Positions 5,728 through 8,986 of a DNA stretch of 8,986 bases are shown one piece after another. Both the position numbers and the translations under genes were made by a program. Within the stretch, counting starts at the first letter, position 1, and each line of letters starts with the position of its first letter. The DNA lies in assembly GCA_910586405.1 (NCBI GenBank), contig CAJUII010000086.1, positions 4,758 to 13,743 of the forward strand. The letters run 5' to 3'. The notes beneath the pieces are model-generated. The model saw only the letters and a list, made by a program, of their open reading frames with translations. It searched no databases and was not told the DNA's origin. This DNA comes from an uncultured Lachnospiraceae bacterium (GTDB taxonomy: Bacteria; Bacillota; Clostridia; Lachnospirales; Lachnospiraceae).

Positions 5728-6543
5728 ATGAAAAAATGTTTTATTGTGCTCAGTATTCTGTTGTGCTGTATGCTGTATGCGTTTCCCGTGCAGGCAGATC
5801 TCATCTGGGGGCCCGATGATAACTTCTACAACCGCCATGCCAGAGAATGCACGCATATCAACCGTATGTTCACCGCAAATGGTCCAGACGGCGTTGTCAT
5901 TGTATACCAAAGCCCCGAATCGCCGCAAATCATCACCCGCTTAGACAATGGCACCCAAACCCGTATCTCCTTTACCTATCAAAGCGCCGATGGCGTCCTC
6001 TGGGGCATTTATGAAAACGCTGATCAGACAGGCTGGCTGCCAATGGATTATATGAATGTGATCTATGACAGTATTTCCTTTGCCGAAGAATACGCCGCGG
6101 AGATTGTCTCTGAATCCGGCATTCTGGACACCCTGTATCAGAACAAGGAGATCTATCTCTGGAAATACCCCGGTTCCGAGACATATGACATAATACAGAC
6201 AGGCGACTTCCTCCCGTCATACGAAAGCGTCTATCTTGATGAAAAGAACAGATGTTGGGGAAAAGTCGGCTATTATTACGGCATGCGCAATGTCTGGATC
6301 TGCATTGACGAGCCCGACGCGGATTTTGATACGCTCTATCCCTCCGGCGCGCCGGCAAGAGGCACTGCGCAATTTGATCAAACGGAAACAGACGCCGCCG
6401 AGTCCATACAGTCCCCTTCACAAACCACCAAACGGATTGTTCCCAAACAAAATCCTGCGGTGGTCATGCTGACAGTCTTATGCGTACTTGCTGTCATGCT
6501 TGTCACCGCAGGATTATTGCGAAAATTCAAACAAAAAGTGTAA
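5728..6543 (+). CDS. Secreted SH3-like protein with C-terminal membrane anchor
   Basis: This 271-aa protein has a signal peptide (1-23, cleavage after VQA), two SH3-like segments at about 52-112 and 140-195, a polar Ser/Thr/Gln-rich linker (210-240), one TM helix (243-264) and a basic tail, RKFKQKV. The fold would place the SH3-like domains outside the membrane. Marks of the family I recall from Clostridia are DLIWGPDDNFY (24-34), a cysteine in ARECTHINR, FTANGPDGVVIVY (48-60), GVLWGIYE (89-96) and TGWLPMDYM (101-109). SH3b domains often bind peptidoglycan, but ligand binding here is inference. The ATG at 5728 follows GGAGG (5716-5720) by seven bases and begins the signal peptide, so the in-frame GTG at 5701 is not the start. 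A 109-base gap with only weak hairpins separates it from the four-TM gene, so it is probably in the same operon. Confidence 0.78.
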   Translation: MKKCFIVLSILLCCMLYAFPVQADLIWGPDDNFYNRHARECTHINRMFTANGPDGVVIVYQSPESPQIITRLDNGTQTRISFTYQSADGVLWGIYENADQTGWLPMDYMNVIYDSISFAEEYAAEIVSESGILDTLYQNKEIYLWKYPGSETYDIIQTGDFLPSYESVYLDEKNRCWGKVGYYYGMRNVWICIDEPDADFDTLYPSGAPARGTAQFDQTETDAAESIQSPSQTTKRIVPKQNPAVVMLTVLCVLAVMLVTAGLLRKFKQKV

Positions 6544-6544
6544 A

Positions 6545-8674
6545 TTAGGCGTTCTTTTTCAAATGGAAGCGGTTCACCAGTTCATGCAGGCGCTTGGACT
6601 GGTCTGACAGCTCCGCACTCGTCGCTGCACTGTTCTGCGCAAACGAGGAATTTGACTGGACTACGTTGCTGATTGAATCAACATTTGTTGTAATCTGCTC
6701 TAGTACTCCCTTCTGATTCTGTGAGGCGTTGCTGATTTTTTCCATCGAAGATAAGATCTCCTCCGCCCCCTTTACCACTGTCATCAGCGATTTTGCCGTG
6801 TTGTCCGCAATAGTCATGCCATTCTCAACTGCCTTCTGGGACGTTGCGATCAGAGACGCTGTCTGGTTGACCGCCTGCGCACTCTTTGACGCCAGCTCAC
6901 GGATTTCATTCGCCACCACAGCAAAGCCCTTTCCTGCCATTCCCGCCCTCGACGCCTCAATCGACGCATTCAGGGAAAGCAGATTGGTCTGCGCCGCAAT
7001 ATCTTCAATCGTCTTGACAATCTTCTCAATCTCTCCAGAAGAATGGCTGATCTCTGACATTGCCTGTATTAAATGCTCCATCTCCTTGTTGCTCTCCTCA
7101 ATATGATGGTTCACCTCGGAAACGAAATTATTTGCCGTCTGCGCGTCCTTCGCATTTGCCGACACGTCCTGCGACAAGCTCTCAATTGACGCTGCAAGCT
7201 GGTCGATCGCCGATGCCTGCTCTGTCGCGCCATCTGACAGAATCTGAGCGCCGGAGGACACATTCTCAGAGCTTGCGGACACTTCATCGGCAGAAATAAC
7301 AATCTCTTGCAGCGTTTCATTCAGCGATTCAGAAATCTTCTTAATGGATACCTGAATTGGTATAAAATCACCTATGTAATCCTGACTGATATTGATATCC
7401 ATATTGTTATCCGCCATCTGAGAAAGCTGCTCCGAGATATCCTTCACATAATTATTGATGATGGTACTGATATGGTTAAACGCCTGCGCGAGCCGCCCCA
7501 GCTCATCCTCCGACTGGATATCAATGTGAATATTCAAATCTCCGGCTTCCAGCTTCCCAGCACCTTCCGTAATCACCTGAATCGGATCAAGCGCACGCCT
7601 GATAATGCGGTTCATGGATCTTAGCAGCAAATATCCAAACACCAGTACTATAAATGTCAGTTTCCCGGCGCCCTCAATTATCGGTCCGTAAAATTCCATA
7701 CCATTGACTGTCATGTGCAGTGTCCAATGTGTTTTGTTGTTCACAGTCAGCGGGATTGTCACACAGACACCGCCTCTTCTTGTGCCATAATTTTTCCTTG
7801 CCTTAATCAGCGCACGGCTGCTGCGAAGCTCTCCCTCAGGCATATCATTCAGCTTGTGCACATCCGCCTCCATGGTCTTATACCCCGCCTCGGAGGCCGT
7901 CTTTCCAACTGTTGTGTTATCGGCAGAATCCACCAGAATTGTTTTGTCCTCCGCGAGCGCTACCAGATGCGCCGACTTATAATCCGTGCTGATCAGAAGC
8001 TGCTCCTGCATCTTATCAAGCGCCACATCAACACCGCACACGCCGAGAAACTCGCCCTGCGCATCCCAAATCGGCGCAATGATGCTGATCATCATAATGT
8101 TATTTCCCATCAGCTCATACACATAAGGGTCCATAATATACGGTTCCCCGCTCTGTTTGATCTGCTTCCAGTACTCTTTATCATAATTATCAAAGGCATC
8201 CTCATGCTTCTCAAAAACATATCCTGTCTTTTCCTCATTCGGATAGACAACTGCCTCATACGCCATATCTTTTTTGTGCACACTGTACGGCACACCGTCC
8301 GCATTCGCAATGGCATTTTGCTCAAAATAGGCAAATGCGGTCGTAAATCCATCGCCGTCCTCCAAAAGCCCCACCAAAGCGGTATCAATCGCCCCTCTCT
8401 GCTCAGTTGGATCCAGTGTGGAAATATTTCTGAGCGCGCCCGCAAAGCCGATCACTTTTCCATACGCCTCCTCAATATCACTCACCAGCAAAAAAGCATT
8501 TTCATAAGCAACTGCTGACAGCTTTTCCCTGTTCACCCGCACCAGCGACTTTGCAGAGAGCAAAGCAGACATCATAATTGTAAGCAAAAAAATAACAGCC
8601 GTAATCCCTGCCATCTTTGTGATAATCTTTTGGCTAAGGCTGTTTTTGTCCTTAAAATTCCATTGCTTAGACAT
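6545..8674 (-). CDS. Methyl-accepting chemotaxis protein (dCache-HAMP-MCP)
   Basis: This transmembrane chemoreceptor (709 aa from the chosen start) would sense an extracellular ligand and control CheA/CheW and so the flagellar motor. Numbering from the upstream ATG at 8680: TM1 is about 24-43, an extracellular sensor of nearly 300 residues follows with dCache_1-type features (DPYVYELMGNNIMM, then FLGVCGVDVALD), TM2 is about 338-355, HAMP about 356-410, and the signalling coiled coil runs to the C-terminus. The hairpin tip is IAAQTNLLSLNASIEASRAG, then MAGKGFAVVANEIRELA, near 558-594. No C-terminal NWETF-like pentapeptide is present. I prefer the ATG at 8674 because GGGGGA (8686-8681) is six bases from it but abuts the ATG at 8680. 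At the tip, the acidic residue usual after RAG is replaced by Met. The stop codon lies one base from that of the SH3-like gene. The ligand is unknown. Confidence 0.93.
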   Translation of the reverse strand: MSKQWNFKDKNSLSQKIITKMAGITAVIFLLTIMMSALLSAKSLVRVNREKLSAVAYENAFLLVSDIEEAYGKVIGFAGALRNISTLDPTEQRGAIDTALVGLLEDGDGFTTAFAYFEQNAIANADGVPYSVHKKDMAYEAVVYPNEEKTGYVFEKHEDAFDNYDKEYWKQIKQSGEPYIMDPYVYELMGNNIMMISIIAPIWDAQGEFLGVCGVDVALDKMQEQLLISTDYKSAHLVALAEDKTILVDSADNTTVGKTASEAGYKTMEADVHKLNDMPEGELRSSRALIKARKNYGTRRGGVCVTIPLTVNNKTHWTLHMTVNGMEFYGPIIEGAGKLTFIVLVFGYLLLRSMNRIIRRALDPIQVITEGAGKLEAGDLNIHIDIQSEDELGRLAQAFNHISTIINNYVKDISEQLSQMADNNMDINISQDYIGDFIPIQVSIKKISESLNETLQEIVISADEVSASSENVSSGAQILSDGATEQASAIDQLAASIESLSQDVSANAKDAQTANNFVSEVNHHIEESNKEMEHLIQAMSEISHSSGEIEKIVKTIEDIAAQTNLLSLNASIEASRAGMAGKGFAVVANEIRELASKSAQAVNQTASLIATSQKAVENGMTIADNTAKSLMTVVKGAEEILSSMEKISNASQNQKGVLEQITTNVDSISNVVQSNSSFAQNSAATSAELSDQSKRLHELVNRFHLKKNA

Positions 8675-8756
8675 AGTCATTCCCCCATGAAATCATTTTT
8701 GTACCACGCTCTCCCCTGTATCAATTCCCTGCATTTCTGACAGGTTCTCAGCCGCA

Positions 8757-8780
8757 GTATCATATTTTTTCTTATGATAC
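8757..8780. promoter_or_regulatory. 8-bp inverted repeat at the chemoreceptor transcription start
   Basis: GTATCATA and TATGATAC form a perfect 8-bp inverted repeat around an 8-base T-rich centre. It lies just downstream of the -10 and covers the expected start site, so it could be a repressor operator or, as RNA, a hairpin near the 5' end of the transcript. Confidence 0.5.
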
Positions 8781-8783
8781 ATT

Positions 8784-8812
8784 ATTATATCTATAATTTT
8801 CCAAGAAGTCAA
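8784..8812 (-). promoter_or_regulatory. SigA-type promoter of the chemoreceptor gene
   Basis: On the minus strand, TTGACT (8812-8807) and a perfect TATAAT (8789-8784) are separated by exactly 17 bases. This is the best promoter in the window and points at the chemoreceptor gene. The start would be near 8777, giving a leader of about 100 bases. The match is to the housekeeping consensus and not the SigD (TAAA-N15-GCCGATAA) motility consensus. Confidence 0.8.
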
Positions 8813-8870
8813 TCATTTCGGGGATTGTATGCAAAGACTTGATAATTTTTAATCTGCATGCCTGACAACA

Positions 8871-8915
8871 AAATCTGAGCCATACTGTATCTCAGGATCA
8901 AGATGGCTCAGATTT
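8871..8915 (-). terminator. Rho-independent terminator with 13-bp stem
   Basis: AAATCTGAGCCAT (8871-8883) and ATGGCTCAGATTT (8903-8915) form a perfect 13-bp stem with a 19-base loop. Read on the minus strand, the stem ends in TTTTGTTGT, a fair U-tract. It would end a minus-strand gene entering from the right edge, and it sits upstream of the chemoreceptor promoter, insulating it. Confidence 0.65.
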
Positions 8916-8943
8916 GCTTTCAGCTATGCTGTATGATGGCGCT

Positions 8944-8986
8944 TCATTTCACCTCGCCAATGGTACCGATCAATAACCCGTTTAGG
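8944..8986 (-). CDS. Possible 3' end of a minus-strand gene (partial)
   Basis: The terminator at 8871-8915 implies a minus-strand gene ending here. One frame reads LNGLLIGTIGEVK and stops at TGA (8946-8944), which has a protein-like composition. A second frame reads on as RVIDRYHWRGEMKRHHTA to a TAG at 8924-8926, only a few bases before the stem. The third frame has a stop at the edge. I prefer the first by composition alone, and no family can be recognised from so few residues. Confidence 0.3.
   Translation of the reverse strand, partial: LNGLLIGTIGEVK

Noticed and set aside
7715..8518. 267-aa plus-strand open frame
   Set aside because: It lies opposite the sensor domain of a clear chemoreceptor; its His/Arg/Ile-rich composition is typical of an antisense shadow.
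8818..8870. GCAAA-containing segment as a cyclic-di-GMP riboswitch for the chemoreceptor
   Set aside because: It lies upstream of the promoter, so it is not transcribed with the gene, and the conserved riboswitch core is absent.

Overview
The window looks like a chromosomal stretch from a low-to-medium GC Firmicute of class Clostridia, probably a motile Lachnospiraceae-like gut bacterium. This is inferred from strong AGGAG-type ribosome binding sites, A+T-rich intergenic DNA, SigA-type promoters, a Firmicute-style dCache chemoreceptor, and a small membrane-protein/secreted-protein gene set that I recall mainly from Clostridia. There is no rRNA, tRNA, CRISPR array, transposase or phage gene.

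Layout. (1) 10-1182 (-): an MFS permease with a stop codon that runs into a ribosome binding site for a gene beyond the left edge. (2) 1183-1310 (-): its leader, holding a 7-codon upstream ORF with a good ribosome binding site and two mutually exclusive RNA pairings, one of which reaches the permease's Shine-Dalgarno sequence. (3) 1309-3402: a perfect 1047-bp head-to-tail tandem duplication. It leaves one complete DHA3/Mef-like MFS efflux gene (2458-3669, -) and one 5'-truncated copy (1411-2334, -). (4) 3670-4085: a regulatory intergenic region between divergent units, with an extended -10 promoter, two palindromes lying on start points or -10 boxes, and a terminator-like hairpin. (5) 4086-6543 (+): an apparent four-gene operon of a 44-codon remnant of an Xre-type HTH gene, a 12-TM-type permease joined to it by an ATGA overlap, a 117-aa four-TM protein, and a secreted SH3-like protein with a C-terminal membrane anchor. 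(6) 6545-8674 (-): a methyl-accepting chemotaxis protein, convergent with the preceding gene with one base between the stop codons. It has a near-consensus promoter at 8784-8812. (7) 8871-8986: a long hairpin terminator and the likely 3' end of another minus-strand gene.

How they may work together. The minus-strand MFS genes look like drug or metabolite efflux pumps, and the leader in front of the first resembles translational attenuators of antibiotic-resistance genes. The plus-strand operon looks like a permease with two accessory envelope proteins of unknown role. Its own HTH regulator appears reduced to a translated leader stub. The two most interesting items are the attenuator-like leader at 1183-1310 and the uncharacterised permease/four-TM/SH3 module. 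The exact tandem duplication is either a very recent rearrangement or an assembly error.
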